This document shows positions 7,140-15,852 of a stretch of 64,000 nucleotides of DNA, piece after piece. Position numbers and translations under genes: made by a program. The stretch's first letter is position 1. Every line of letters starts with the position of its first letter. Below the pieces are notes generated by a model. That model was given only the letters and a program-made list of their open reading frames with translations, was not told where the DNA came from and did no database searches. This stretch comes from Rhodothermus marinus (GTDB lineage Bacteria > Bacteroidota > Rhodothermia > Rhodothermales > Rhodothermaceae), in the NCBI RefSeq assembly GCF_009936275.1, contig NZ_AP019797.1, positions 2,401,890 through 2,465,889 of the forward strand, read 5' to 3'.

Positions 7140-8975
7140 CTATCGTTGATACAAAACAACCCGGCTGAACTGATGGCCGCTTGCCTGCAGGCGCACGACG
7201 TACAGCCCGGAAGGATGCCCGTCGGCCACCCAGCGCACCACGTAGCGTCCGGCCGGCAGCACTTCGTCGACGAGCGTGGCCACCCGCTGGCCCAGCAGGT
7301 TGAAGACCTCCACGACGACCGGGCCGCTCCAGGCCAGCGAAAACGGCACCATGGTTTCCCGGCGGAACGGGTTGGGATAGTTGGGCTCCAGCGCAAACAG
7401 CCGGGGTGTCTCTCCCGCGATCGGCTCGACGGCCGTCGCGCGCACCATGGACCGGTCGCCCAGCAGCGACCCATCCTGCATATCGACATAGAACACGTGG
7501 CCGACCTCCATCTCTTGCTTGGCCGGCACGGCTGCTCCCAGATCCCCCAGATGCAGGTAAGCAATCACCCATACCGGCGTAGAGGGATCCTCGTACACGA
7601 ACTCGGCCACTTCACTCAGCGGCGCAAACAGCCCGGCCAGCATGGTCACCAGTACCTCGTTATTGGCGGCTGCTCTAAAATCGGCCCCACCGCCGGCCTC
7701 GGCCGCCGCTACCGCCTCGTCAGAATCCGCAAAGGATGTCGGCAACATCGGAAACGGCCCGGTCAGCTCCAATTCCGAGGCCGTCCCGAGCGGAAGCGGA
7801 AGCAACGTCCCCGACGATCCCTGTACCATCAGCACAATCTGCGGGTCCTCGCCACTTCCGACAAACAGATACACCCAGAGCAGGGCTTTGCCGTCAGGTA
7901 CTCCTTCGGCCAACTCGAGCAAGGGAAGCGAGGCTGAGGCAATACCTGAAAGGCTGGCCGAGCCGCCTGCCATCAACGCGGCCATCTCGCCAGCGGCTGC
8001 TACCTGCTGCGCCGCGGTGATCCGATCCAGCTGGAACCCCTGGCCCATCAACATGAGCCCGGACACGTCTTCGCCGCTTACCTGGATCGAGTCGGCCTCG
8101 CCGTCCATGTCTTCGTCCAGCATGGCAAAGCCGATGCGCAACCGCCCAAGTGTCCGGTCATAATGCACCAGAAAACCCTCGACCACGTACCAGCCGTCTA
8201 TCACATTGGTAATGCGGAACGTCCCTTCGGCCGTCACCACGCCTACACCGGCCGGATTTCCGTAGCGGTCCGCAAGCGTGACGATCATTCCCGCGGGATC
8301 CATCTGCTGCATCGTCGCGGCGCCGCGTTTATGCAGGGCTGGCCGATGCACGGCCTGGACAACAGGATCCAGCAACGATGGCACAGGCTGTTCCCGACCG
8401 GCTACGCGGGGGCGCGTCAGCGTGCGGAGCAGCTCCATCCGGCCGTTCAGCGCCGTCTCTCCCGGCGCGACCCGGAATGCCTCCTCGCCGCCCGCCGACT
8501 CCAGCATCACCATGCCATCTACCGTGACGCCGCCGAGCGCCTCGCCCGTAGCATACTGCAGGACAAAGGCCCGAAGGGCCACCTCGGACTCCGAAACAAC
8601 CAGTTCCGGAATGGTCCAGGTGTAGGTGGTCTGTGCCAGATGCGTGACCTGGAACGACAGGGTGCGGCCGTCTTCGCTGAGCGTTCCCCCGGCGACCTGC
8701 TCGCAGGGCGAGCTGCCGCCCACCAGAATCTGATCGCAGGGATGTATGCCGATGCCAAGATCCAGCAGCGAATCCAGACCGGCTTCCAGTAGCGAATCTG
8801 GCAGGGGTGCAGAAAACGTAAAGGACACGGTGGTTTCTGAAGCGACTCCGGTAGCGCCCGACGCCGGAGTCGAAGCGACCACCTCGAACCCGGTAAGCTG
8901 AGCACGGGCACTTCTGGCGGCCAGCACGAGGCAAAGCAGGACCAGCCCCACCCGCCCGTTGTAGCGAGCGTTCAT
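7140..8975 (-). CDS. secreted protein with Big_5-type Ig-like domain and T9SS C-terminal sorting domain
   Basis: 611 residues. A signal peptide (VGLVLLCLVLAARSARAQ) is followed by an Ig-like region, VASTPASGATGVASETTVSFTFS, typical of SbsA/Big_5 domains. A long middle region of beta-rich sequence has no recognised enzyme motif. The last 80 or so residues are a type-A T9SS sorting domain: PNPFRRETMVPFSL, then VEVFNLLGQRVATL, LPAGRYVVRW and SGLYVVRL. It should be exported by Sec and then moved across the outer membrane by the type IX system, with the sorting domain removed or used for anchoring. Its function is unknown; I see no catalytic motif. Confidence 0.85.
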   Translation of the reverse strand: MNARYNGRVGLVLLCLVLAARSARAQLTGFEVVASTPASGATGVASETTVSFTFSAPLPDSLLEAGLDSLLDLGIGIHPCDQILVGGSSPCEQVAGGTLSEDGRTLSFQVTHLAQTTYTWTIPELVVSESEVALRAFVLQYATGEALGGVTVDGMVMLESAGGEEAFRVAPGETALNGRMELLRTLTRPRVAGREQPVPSLLDPVVQAVHRPALHKRGAATMQQMDPAGMIVTLADRYGNPAGVGVVTAEGTFRITNVIDGWYVVEGFLVHYDRTLGRLRIGFAMLDEDMDGEADSIQVSGEDVSGLMLMGQGFQLDRITAAQQVAAAGEMAALMAGGSASLSGIASASLPLLELAEGVPDGKALLWVYLFVGSGEDPQIVLMVQGSSGTLLPLPLGTASELELTGPFPMLPTSFADSDEAVAAAEAGGGADFRAAANNEVLVTMLAGLFAPLSEVAEFVYEDPSTPVWVIAYLHLGDLGAAVPAKQEMEVGHVFYVDMQDGSLLGDRSMVRATAVEPIAGETPRLFALEPNYPNPFRRETMVPFSLAWSGPVVVEVFNLLGQRVATLVDEVLPAGRYVVRWVADGHPSGLYVVRLQASGHQFSRVVLYQR

Positions 8976-9016
8976 GATTCCCTCCCTGTGGTTGATGATA
9001 GAAAAAGCGTCATACC

Positions 9017-10822
9017 CTACTCGGAGCGGGCGGGCATCGGCTGCGAATCCTGCATGGCCTGAGCCGCGAGCGCCTCGGCCTGCGCAATCAGTTCCTCGAT
9101 CGCCTGCAGGCCTTCATGCCAGAACTGCGGGTCGGTCAGATCGACGCCCAGCCGACCTACCAGCACGTGCGGCCAGTCCGAGCCGCCGGCTTCGAGCAGT
9201 TGCAGATAGCGCTCGGCAAAGTCGGGGCCTTCCTGCCGGTAACGCGCAAAAAGCGCCAGCACCAGCAGCTCGCCGAATGCATAGGCGTACACGTAGCCCG
9301 GCGTGTGGATGAAATGCGGGATGTAGCTCCACCAGTAGCGATAGTGATCGCCGAGCACCACGCTCCCGCGAAACATGTCCTGCTGCGTCTCGATCCAGAA
9401 ATCGCAGAACGCTTCCGTGGGAAGCTCGCCCTGCTGGCGCCGGGCGTTGTGCATGCGGTCTTCGAAACGATTCATGGCCACCTGGCGGAAAACCGTGGCC
9501 ATCGTATCGTCGATTTTGCCCATCAGCATGGCCAGTCGGTTGGACGGGTCGGCCTCGACCGCCAGCAACCGCTCGAAGACCAGCATCTCGCCGAAGACAG
9601 AGGCCGTCTCGGCCGTGGTGAGCGGCGTGTCGGCCTGCAGCAGGCCCTGCTTGCGCGACAGGTACTGGTGCACGCCGTGGCCGAGTTCGTGCGCCAGCGT
9701 TTGCACGTCGCGGATCGTGCCGGTATAGTTGAGCAGGATATACGGATGGGCGCTCGGGACGGCCCCGTGGCTGAACGCGCCGCTGCGCTTGCCCGGGGTC
9801 ATGGCCGCGTCGATCCAGCGACGCTCGAAGAACTGCGCCGCAATTTCTCCCATGCGCGGATGAAAGGCCCGGTAGGCTTCTTCGACCAGCTGGCGGGCCT
9901 CCTCCCAGCGATAGCGCGTGCCGGCCTCCTTCAGCGGCGCGTAACGGTCGTAGTCGTACAGTTCATCCAGCCCCAGCAACCGTCGCTTGAGCTCGTAGAA
10001 ACGGGCCACCAGGTCATAGCGCTCGGTCACCGCCCGGATCAGCGCCTCGACCATTTCGTCGCTGACCTCGTTGGCCAGGTTGCGGCTCTCGATCCAGGTC
10101 CGGTAGCCACGCAGGCGGTCGTCCGAGGCCTTATCGGCCAGCACCGTGTTGAAGATGTAGGTCAGCTCGCGAATGCGTGGCTTGAGCCCTTCCGTAAAGG
10201 CCAGCGCCGCCTGCCGCCGCACCTCCCGGTCCGGGTCGTACAGTTTGGCCAGCACCTCCTGCTCGGTCAGCAGCTGGCCGTTCAGTTCAAAGCGCAGGCT
10301 GCCGAGCAGCTCATCGAAGAACCGGGTCCAGGCGTCCCGACCGGTAACGCGCTTTTCGGCGAGAATCTTTTCTTCCGGTTCGCTGAGCAGGTGCGGACGC
10401 AACCGCTGCTGCAGCTCCAGGTAGTGCCGATAGGGTCGCAGCGCCTCGGTCTCCATGAGCCGACGGGCACGTTCCGGCTCGACGGCCGCCCATTCCAGCT
10501 CCAGAAACAGCAGCTGCTGAGAAGCCTGCGTATAGCGCTCCCGCACATGCTGCAAGAGCGCACCACGGGCCGGATCCTCCGTATTGGTGCTCCAGTGCAG
10601 GTAGGCGTAGGTGTAGGCGCGGCCCAGCCGGTCCAGAATCACCTCGTAGCGGCGCAATGCTTCGGCCAGTTCCTCGGCCTCCAGCGAGCCAATCCGGCCG
10701 TGATAGGTTCGGGCAAATGCCTCGGCTTCGGCCAGCGCCTGCTCCAGATCCTGCTTCAACGCAGCCTCATTCGGGTACAGATCGGTCAGATCCCAGCGAA
10801 CGTTTTCAGCTCCGGTCTGCAT
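9017..10822 (-). CDS. pepF: oligoendopeptidase F (M3B metallopeptidase)
   Basis: 601 residues, the typical PepF length. The zinc motif HELGH is at His378-Glu379-His382 within TLAHELGHGVHQYLS, and the third ligand Glu lies in TTAETASVFGEMLVFE. The N-terminus WDLTDLYPNEAALKQDLEQA and the C-terminal YWWSYIPHFIHTPGYVYAYAFG block are family landmarks. It degrades short peptides in the cytoplasm. ATG 10822 was chosen because homology starts a few residues later; the open frame runs further upstream without a credible start. It is divergent from ytxJ. Confidence 0.95.
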   Translation of the reverse strand: MQTGAENVRWDLTDLYPNEAALKQDLEQALAEAEAFARTYHGRIGSLEAEELAEALRRYEVILDRLGRAYTYAYLHWSTNTEDPARGALLQHVRERYTQASQQLLFLELEWAAVEPERARRLMETEALRPYRHYLELQQRLRPHLLSEPEEKILAEKRVTGRDAWTRFFDELLGSLRFELNGQLLTEQEVLAKLYDPDREVRRQAALAFTEGLKPRIRELTYIFNTVLADKASDDRLRGYRTWIESRNLANEVSDEMVEALIRAVTERYDLVARFYELKRRLLGLDELYDYDRYAPLKEAGTRYRWEEARQLVEEAYRAFHPRMGEIAAQFFERRWIDAAMTPGKRSGAFSHGAVPSAHPYILLNYTGTIRDVQTLAHELGHGVHQYLSRKQGLLQADTPLTTAETASVFGEMLVFERLLAVEADPSNRLAMLMGKIDDTMATVFRQVAMNRFEDRMHNARRQQGELPTEAFCDFWIETQQDMFRGSVVLGDHYRYWWSYIPHFIHTPGYVYAYAFGELLVLALFARYRQEGPDFAERYLQLLEAGGSDWPHVLVGRLGVDLTDPQFWHEGLQAIEELIAQAEALAAQAMQDSQPMPARSE

Positions 10823-10979
10823 ACGACTTGTCTTTTTTGAAATCCCCTGTTGCACGAAACGAATGCGCTCAGGAAACGTCTCACGCCACACCGCAACGAA
10901 GGGTTGCAAGGTCAAGATCCGAGGGGTGCAAATATCCCTCATCCTTTTTTTGCCATTAAAGCCTGCAACTTTTTGCCCG

Positions 10980-11360
10980 ATGCGACCGGAAGTGCCGGAC
11001 CTTTCGCTTACTCCGTTGACGGATGAAGCAGGGCTGGATGCAGCCCTGGCCCACTCCTACCGTGAGCCGATCCTGCTGTTCAAGCACAGCCGCTGGTGTG
11101 GCATCAGCCATCGCGTGCGCGAAGATGTGCTGCGGGTGGCTGCTGCGCGATCGGTGCCACTCTACGAGGTGGTGGTCCAGACGGCCCGACCGGTCTCCGA
11201 CGCCATCGCCCGCCGCCTGGGCATTCGCCACGAGACTCCTCAGGCTTTCGTAATTTACCAGGGCCAGGTGTTTTTCCATGCCTCCCATTATGCCATTACG
11301 CCCGATGCGCTCAACAAGACGCTGGATCAACTGGACTGCGCCGGTTCTTCTGCTGAGTAG
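10980..11360 (+). CDS. ytxJ: YtxJ family monothiol bacilliredoxin-like protein
   Basis: 126 residues. It has a thioredoxin-like fold with the single-cysteine site in LLFKHSRWCGISHRV (YtxJ proteins have a KHS-x-x-C-x-I-S site), the cis-proline ETPQAFVI and a C-terminal YAITPDALN helix. YtxJ proteins are linked to the bacillithiol pool, reducing mixed disulphides. This assignment is by family; bacillithiol biosynthesis genes are not in the window. The gene overlaps the next thioredoxin-like gene, pointing to a thiol-redox operon with tlpA. ATG 10980 leaves 157 bp to the divergent pepF. Confidence 0.85.
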   Translation: MRPEVPDLSLTPLTDEAGLDAALAHSYREPILLFKHSRWCGISHRVREDVLRVAAARSVPLYEVVVQTARPVSDAIARRLGIRHETPQAFVIYQGQVFFHASHYAITPDALNKTLDQLDCAGSSAE

Positions 11361-11877
11361 CCTGCTGCTGATCGGATGTCGGCCGAAAGCCCCCGAACAG
11401 GCAACCGCCTCGGAGCAGGTGCCGCTATCCGGAGTAGATGAAATCAAGCCGCCCCGGCCCGCACCGGACTTCGAAGCGCCGGGTCTGGACGGCGCGACGT
11501 TCCGCCTGAGCGCCCACCGGGGCTCAGTGATCCTGCTGAACTTCTGGGCCACCTGGTGTGCGCCCTGTCGCACGGAGATTCCCGACCTCGTTGCCCTGCA
11601 GCGCGAACTGGGCGACCGGGGACTGCTGGTGGTGGGCGTCTCGACCGACGAAGAAGGCGCCGAAGTGGTGGCGCCCTTCGCAGAGAACTTCAAGATCAAC
11701 TACCCTGTCGTGCTGGACGACGGCTCGGTCTCCGAAGCCTACGGGGGCGTCTGGGCCCTGCCCACCACGGTGGTCATCGATCGAGCCGGTCGCATCCGCT
11801 ACGAGATCATCGGCATCTTCCCGACGAAGGAAATGCGTCCCCGGCTGGAAGCCCTGCTCGACGAATCGGCTTCCTGA
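11305..11877 (+). CDS. TlpA/ResA-like thioredoxin lipoprotein
   Basis: 190 residues from ATG 11305; an alternative ATG at 11278 would add nine residues. A lipoprotein signal (LLLSSLLLIGC) anchors it to a membrane. The redoxin domain carries FWATWCAPCRTEIPDL, with the CxxC active site, and a cis-proline in VWALPTTVVIDRAGRI. It resembles periplasmic thiol-disulphide reductases that keep apocytochromes or other exported proteins reduced. It overlaps the end of ytxJ by 56 bases in another frame, so the two are probably cotranscribed. No cytochrome c maturation gene is nearby. Confidence 0.88.
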   Translation: MRSTRRWINWTAPVLLLSSLLLIGCRPKAPEQATASEQVPLSGVDEIKPPRPAPDFEAPGLDGATFRLSAHRGSVILLNFWATWCAPCRTEIPDLVALQRELGDRGLLVVGVSTDEEGAEVVAPFAENFKINYPVVLDDGSVSEAYGGVWALPTTVVIDRAGRIRYEIIGIFPTKEMRPRLEALLDESAS

Positions 11878-11880
11878 GCC

Positions 11881-12528
11881 ATGAAGCACCGCGCCGTGGA
11901 CGAGTGGCTGGCGCTGCTTGCGCCCACGTTCCAGCAACCGCTACGTCAGGTAGAAGAACTGATCAACGCCGATCCGGAGCTGCAGCAGTGGCTGCAGGAA
12001 GCGGCTTTCCGGACGGCCATGGAAGCTTCCTGGCAATCCGATCCCTACGCGCTGAGCGCCGCCTACCAGCGCCTGCAGGACGAACTGGAGACGCGTTTCG
12101 GCTCGCTGGCCGAGGCCGTTGCCCGACTCACGCAGGGCTGCGGTCGTCTCCGGTTGAACTGGCAACCCGATGCGCCGCACTACAGCCGCGTCGAGATCGA
12201 CTTCGGACGCGACTACACGGTGGATCTGTTCATTACGCTGACGGACCCGCTGCCACAGACGCTACACCGGGCCCTTGAACGCCTGCGCGCGCTGATCCCT
12301 CTGGACGATCCCTACCCCCGTCGGCCCCATCAGGCCACCGCCCAGCTGTTCTATCGGGGAAAGGCACCGGCCCTGCGATTGCTCGACCATCTGACCCCGA
12401 CCGGGCGCCGACAGACGGCCCTCCTTTTCCTGCCCGATCGGAAGCCTTCTTCCGAAATGCCCCCGGAAACCGCGCTACAGGTGCTGCACGCTTATCTCTC
12501 GGGCACCTCCGAAAGCGACCGGAGCTGA
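11881..12528 (+). CDS. uncharacterised soluble protein
   Basis: 215 residues, starting three bases after the tlpA-like stop, so it is probably the third gene of that operon. The N-terminal third is helical (VDEWLALLAPTFQQPLRQVEELI, LQDELETRFGSLAEAVARL); the remainder alternates strand and helix (RVEIDFGRDYTVDLFITL, TAQLFYRGKAPALRLLDHL). No signal peptide, membrane segment or known motif was recognised. Its 3' end overlaps the convergent gene 12492-12932 by 37 bases. Confidence 0.75.
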   Translation: MKHRAVDEWLALLAPTFQQPLRQVEELINADPELQQWLQEAAFRTAMEASWQSDPYALSAAYQRLQDELETRFGSLAEAVARLTQGCGRLRLNWQPDAPHYSRVEIDFGRDYTVDLFITLTDPLPQTLHRALERLRALIPLDDPYPRRPHQATAQLFYRGKAPALRLLDHLTPTGRRQTALLFLPDRKPSSEMPPETALQVLHAYLSGTSESDRS

Positions 12529-12932
12529 CCTTCTCCGACGATCTGCCACCCCTGCCATCCTTCGTCCATCTCGACCCACAGACGGGCGCCGGGCTCCAGA
12601 AATTCGCTGAGTAACCAGGCAAGCTGCTCGGGGTCCTCCATCGGAATGGCCTCGGCAATCGGCTCCAGCTCGTCTTCGCTCACCCGGAAATAGCCCAGCG
12701 CAAAGGGCAACGGACCGTCAAAAGGCGTACTGATCGTCTGATAAAGCCGGCTGTGCCGGCGCAGCAACTGGACCAGTTCCGGCCGTTGCCACTGCTGATC
12801 GGCCGGCGTCAGATGCAGAAACGATCGACGCAGAAACAGCCGCTCGATCAGCGTCGCCAGCGCCGCACGGCATTCGATACGAACGCGCGCCTGCTCCAGT
12901 CGAATGCGTCGCAGCGGGGACGGTGCCGGCAT
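12492..12932 (-). CDS. uncharacterised protein, partner of the upstream helical protein
   Basis: 146 residues from ATG 12932, which has an AAGGA site seven bases upstream. It begins 10 bases after the stop of the 12943-13956 gene, so the two form an operon. The content is basic and helical at the N-terminus (RLEQARVRIECRAALATLIERLFLRR), followed by FALGYFRVSEDELEPIAEAIPMEDPEQLAWLLSEF and a strand-rich end LWVEMDEGWQGWQIVG. No known domain was recognised. The stop overlaps the convergent gene by 37 bases. Confidence 0.7.
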   Translation of the reverse strand: MPAPSPLRRIRLEQARVRIECRAALATLIERLFLRRSFLHLTPADQQWQRPELVQLLRRHSRLYQTISTPFDGPLPFALGYFRVSEDELEPIAEAIPMEDPEQLAWLLSEFLEPGARLWVEMDEGWQGWQIVGEGQLRSLSEVPER

Positions 12933-12942
12933 GGGAGTTCCT

Positions 12943-13956
12943 TCAGGCCACCAGTGCCCGGGTCGTCTGATCGCCCGAGGCATACGCCGCCGAGCCGGCC
13001 AGGTGCCGCTCGTTGATCTGGAGCAGCGCGCCGTCGCTCACCAGCGCCTCCAGCGCGCGGTACAGTTCCAGCGCACAGCTTTTCAGGCGCGGCTCGTCGT
13101 CCAGCATGTCGGTCAATCCGGCCTGTTTCAACGCATCGACCAGGTTGATCAGCGACTGGGTGGCTCCCACGCGGTAGCCCACCTGATCATCGGCCGAGCC
13201 ATCCAGATGCGTCCGAAACAGCACGTAGCGTTCGAGCAGACCGGTCAGCACTTCGATCAATCGCGCTTCACCCTCCACACTGAGCCGCATGCGCCGATCG
13301 GCCTCCAGCCGCTGTACGGCCAGTGCGGGTTCCGTGATGCCTGTCAGTTCCACCAACTCACGATAGGCCGTTTCCAGGGCCTGCAGGCGCGCCAGCACCC
13401 GCGCATAGTCGTCCCCGGCCTCGAACAGCAACGTCAGCGCCTGGCAACCTTCGCGGGGAGCCCTTGAACTGTCCAGCGCCGCACAGATCAACCGGAGCAC
13501 CTGGCGTAACATCTGCAGCCGGAGATGCAGGTGATGTGCCGCCCGCATCAACGCACCGAACGCCTCGTCGCTGGCCGAACGCACAAACTGTTCGAAAGCC
13601 TCGTAAAAGCCATACAGATCGGTCGCGAATCCCTGCAGCGCCTCCTGCTCGTTCCCGGTCCCTTCGAAATAGGATGTCAGCTGGCGTACTTCCTCCCGGA
13701 GTTGGATCAGCTCATGGAAGATCTGACCGACCGGGAACGTCTCGCTCTGGCGACGCACTTCGTAGAAGGCGTCGCGAACGGCGTGATGCTTCCGGGAAAA
13801 CAGGGTTCGGTTTCGGCTCGTCAGCCCTTCCATCAACTCGATCCCGAGCCGGTCATAGGCGCGCGCCAGCACGAAGATGTAGCGCACGAAATGCCGGTCC
13901 TTGTCCGTCGCGCGAAGCAGCCTGTGCAGATGCTGCGTCAGCTCATAGGTCGTCAT
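12943..13956 (-). CDS. uncharacterised all-helical protein
   Basis: 337 residues, almost entirely predicted helix and rich in Leu, Arg, Glu and Ala, with no membrane segment or signal peptide. It starts MTTYELTQHLHRLLRATDKDRHFVRYIFVLARAYDRLG from ATG 13956, with an AGAGGTG ribosome site just upstream. Helical-repeat or coiled-coil scaffolding would fit, but there is no motif to support a function. It forms an operon with 12492-12932. Confidence 0.7.
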   Translation of the reverse strand: MTTYELTQHLHRLLRATDKDRHFVRYIFVLARAYDRLGIELMEGLTSRNRTLFSRKHHAVRDAFYEVRRQSETFPVGQIFHELIQLREEVRQLTSYFEGTGNEQEALQGFATDLYGFYEAFEQFVRSASDEAFGALMRAAHHLHLRLQMLRQVLRLICAALDSSRAPREGCQALTLLFEAGDDYARVLARLQALETAYRELVELTGITEPALAVQRLEADRRMRLSVEGEARLIEVLTGLLERYVLFRTHLDGSADDQVGYRVGATQSLINLVDALKQAGLTDMLDDEPRLKSCALELYRALEALVSDGALLQINERHLAGSAAYASGDQTTRALVA

Positions 13957-14026
13957 GCGGCACCTCTGCGAAGTCCGGGGTCGATCCACGCCATCCTTTC
14001 TAATAATCGACCCCGTGGTGTTGAGA

Positions 14027-14416
14027 TTAAGCAGCCGCTTTATCCGATGCCGCATTCGTTGATGCAGTCCGACCGGCGGGCCGCTTCCGGGCGAAGTGAA
14101 TCACGGCCGCCACGGCGGCCAGTCCCAGCGCCACGACTAGAAAGCCCCAGCCCGGATGTCCGAGCCAGCTTCCCAGCCCCAGCGCAGCGGCCACCAGCGC
14201 AAACACGACGGCCAGTCCGGCCAGCACGCCCACCAGCAGGCGCAGCAGCAGCTGTCTGATCCGGGCTTCAATCCGCTCTTCGATTTCCAGCTGGGTGAGC
14301 GTCAGCCGAAGCTCCACCCAGGCACGCAGGTCTTCTACCAGCTCCTGCATCTGCCGACGCAGCCGCTGCAGGTGCTGCGAAGGCATTTCGGTTTTCGGCG
14401 GTGTATTCATAACCAT
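14027..14416 (-). CDS. phage-holin-III-like (YqjE/Phage_holin_3_6) membrane protein
   Basis: 129 residues. A charged amphipathic N-terminal helix (LQRLRRQMQELVEDLRAWVELRLTLTQLEIEERIEARI) leads into two hydrophobic segments, LLVGVLAGLAVVFALVAAALGLGSWLG and GFLVVALGLAAVAAVIHFA, and a basic tail. That layout is typical of the widespread chromosomal Phage_holin_3_6/YqjE family of unknown function. There are no phage genes around it, so holin is only a family name here. The start may be the second Met (14410). Confidence 0.75.
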   Translation of the reverse strand: MVMNTPPKTEMPSQHLQRLRRQMQELVEDLRAWVELRLTLTQLEIEERIEARIRQLLLRLLVGVLAGLAVVFALVAAALGLGSWLGHPGWGFLVVALGLAAVAAVIHFARKRPAGRTASTNAASDKAAA

Positions 14417-14488
14417 CGCTGTTCAGTTGGAACCCGGACCGGCGCCGGGCTTTTCGTGTAGCGTTTTTCAGAAAAAAACCACCCGGTA

Positions 14489-14797
14489 ATGCGTTTCTGG
14501 AAAAAATCTTCCGTGTCGGGCCTGCAATCGCAGCCCACCCCCAATCCCAACAGCCTCAAATTTACGGCGCCCGGACAGACTTTTATCGAGAAGGGCCTGT
14601 TGAGTTTTCGTTCGGCCGAAGCGGCTGCCGCGCATCCACTGGCGGCCGCGCTGTTTGCCATCGAGGGCGTCTGCGACGTGCTGATCCTGCCGGAGTTCGT
14701 GACCGTGACCAAGCGACCGGACGTTCCCTGGGACGCCGTCGAAGCGTCGGTGCTGGAAGTGCTGCGCGCGTACCTGGCCGAACGCTCCGGAAGCTGA
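14489..14797 (+). CDS. Nfu N-terminal domain protein (Fe-S scaffold related)
   Basis: 102 residues matching the N-terminal domain of Nfu/NifU-like scaffolds: QSQPTPNPNSLKFTAPG, an FRSAEAAAAHPLAAALFAIEGVCDVLILPEFVTVTK core and a C-terminal helix VLEVLRAYL. The C-terminal CxxC Fe-S domain of full-length Nfu is absent, so it is a stand-alone N domain; such proteins are common, and their role is probably accessory in Fe-S or protein maturation. It stands alone between two minus-strand genes. Confidence 0.85.
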   Translation: MRFWKKSSVSGLQSQPTPNPNSLKFTAPGQTFIEKGLLSFRSAEAAAAHPLAAALFAIEGVCDVLILPEFVTVTKRPDVPWDAVEASVLEVLRAYLAERSGS

Positions 14798-14802
14798 GCG
14801 GG

Positions 14803-15852
14803 CTACGCCAGCAGTTCACGCAGGGCCTCGACGGCCGTCCCGAACGGATCGGGAAACGGCGGCCGGTGTGCGTGGCCGGGCGCCGTCCGTCCGGGCAATT
14901 GCGGTAGCTGCCGCAGCAGCGCAGGCCGGGCGACAACGACCGACACTTCGGCCACATGCGCCTGCAGCCATTCTGCCACCTCCGCAGGGTCGCGATAGGG
15001 CACCCAGCGCAGGTGGCCCGGCGTCTGCACTTCGGGCGCGCCCCTGCTGACGAGAAATTCCAGCCCTTCGCCGTAGGCGTGGGGAATGCCGGCCGCCTTC
15101 AGCCACGCCTGCGGCATCTTCAGGCGGCCGGGCGTGGCCGGATGTGCCGGAAACACCCCGCGAAAATGCGACAGCGCTTCGAGCAACGCGTCCGGCTTCA
15201 GCGACTCGGGCGCCCAGAGCAGCCGCACGCTCCGGACACCGAACCCTTCGAAAAGCAGCGCATCTTCGGCCAGCCCCTCCAGTTCGTCCGGCGTCTCCCG
15301 ACCGTCCAGCACGGCCGCGCCGTAACGCATCGGAAGCAGCCGCACCCGTTCAGGTGGGCGTCGGACTCGCAGCAGCGCCTCCTGCACCGCCTGGTGCACC
15401 GCCTCGTCCCCGACCACCACCAGCACGTCCGCTTCTTCCAGACGGGTTTCCAGCTGCGGCTCGGTATCGAGCCGGATCGTATCGACCGCCAGCGCCTCCA
15501 GCAGGGCACCGACCAGCGTGGCGGCCGGTTCGGAGAGCACCAGCGTCCCCCGGTGCCCGCTCAGCCAGAGCAAGAGGGCCTCCTGCCAGCCGGCCAGCGG
15601 CGCACGGTCGGTCTGCCAGAGCAGCACGGTGCGTCCGGAAGGTGGGGGCAGGCTTTCCACAAAACGACGCAGCGCCGCCTCCGTGAGCGCGTGCATCTGC
15701 TGGTTCAGCGCAAACGCCGCGGCCTCCTCGGTCAGAAAGTCCGAAGCGGCCAGCGCCCGTGTGACGGCTTCCTGGCGCTCCGGCCACGACGGCTCGCGCC
15801 ACCGTCGGGTCACTTCGAGCAGTCGCTGCATGCGCCCGGCGGGCGTCTCCAT
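14803..15852 (-). CDS. LuxC-like acyl-CoA reductase family protein
   Basis: 349 residues from ATG 15852, whose first base overlaps the upstream stop (TAATG). The aldehyde-dehydrogenase-like pattern of LuxC/PF05893 proteins is visible: a strand-glycine stretch GTLVLSEPAATLVGALLEAL, VLVVVGDEAVHQAVQEAL, and DALLFEGFGVRSVRLLWAPESLKPDALLEALSHF. The last resembles the conserved D-x-F-x-x-F-G-x-G-x-R-x-V segment of Bacteroidota acyl-CoA reductases. The usual catalytic Cys of that segment is replaced (FGVRSV), so activity is uncertain. No luciferase or fatty-acid-reductase partners are nearby. Confidence 0.65.
   Translation of the reverse strand: METPAGRMQRLLEVTRRWREPSWPERQEAVTRALAASDFLTEEAAAFALNQQMHALTEAALRRFVESLPPPSGRTVLLWQTDRAPLAGWQEALLLWLSGHRGTLVLSEPAATLVGALLEALAVDTIRLDTEPQLETRLEEADVLVVVGDEAVHQAVQEALLRVRRPPERVRLLPMRYGAAVLDGRETPDELEGLAEDALLFEGFGVRSVRLLWAPESLKPDALLEALSHFRGVFPAHPATPGRLKMPQAWLKAAGIPHAYGEGLEFLVSRGAPEVQTPGHLRWVPYRDPAEVAEWLQAHVAEVSVVVARPALLRQLPQLPGRTAPGHAHRPPFPDPFGTAVEALRELLA

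Noticed and set aside
14027..14416. Holin-like gene as evidence of a prophage
   Set aside because: No other phage gene is nearby and YqjE-type holin-like proteins are common chromosomal genes.
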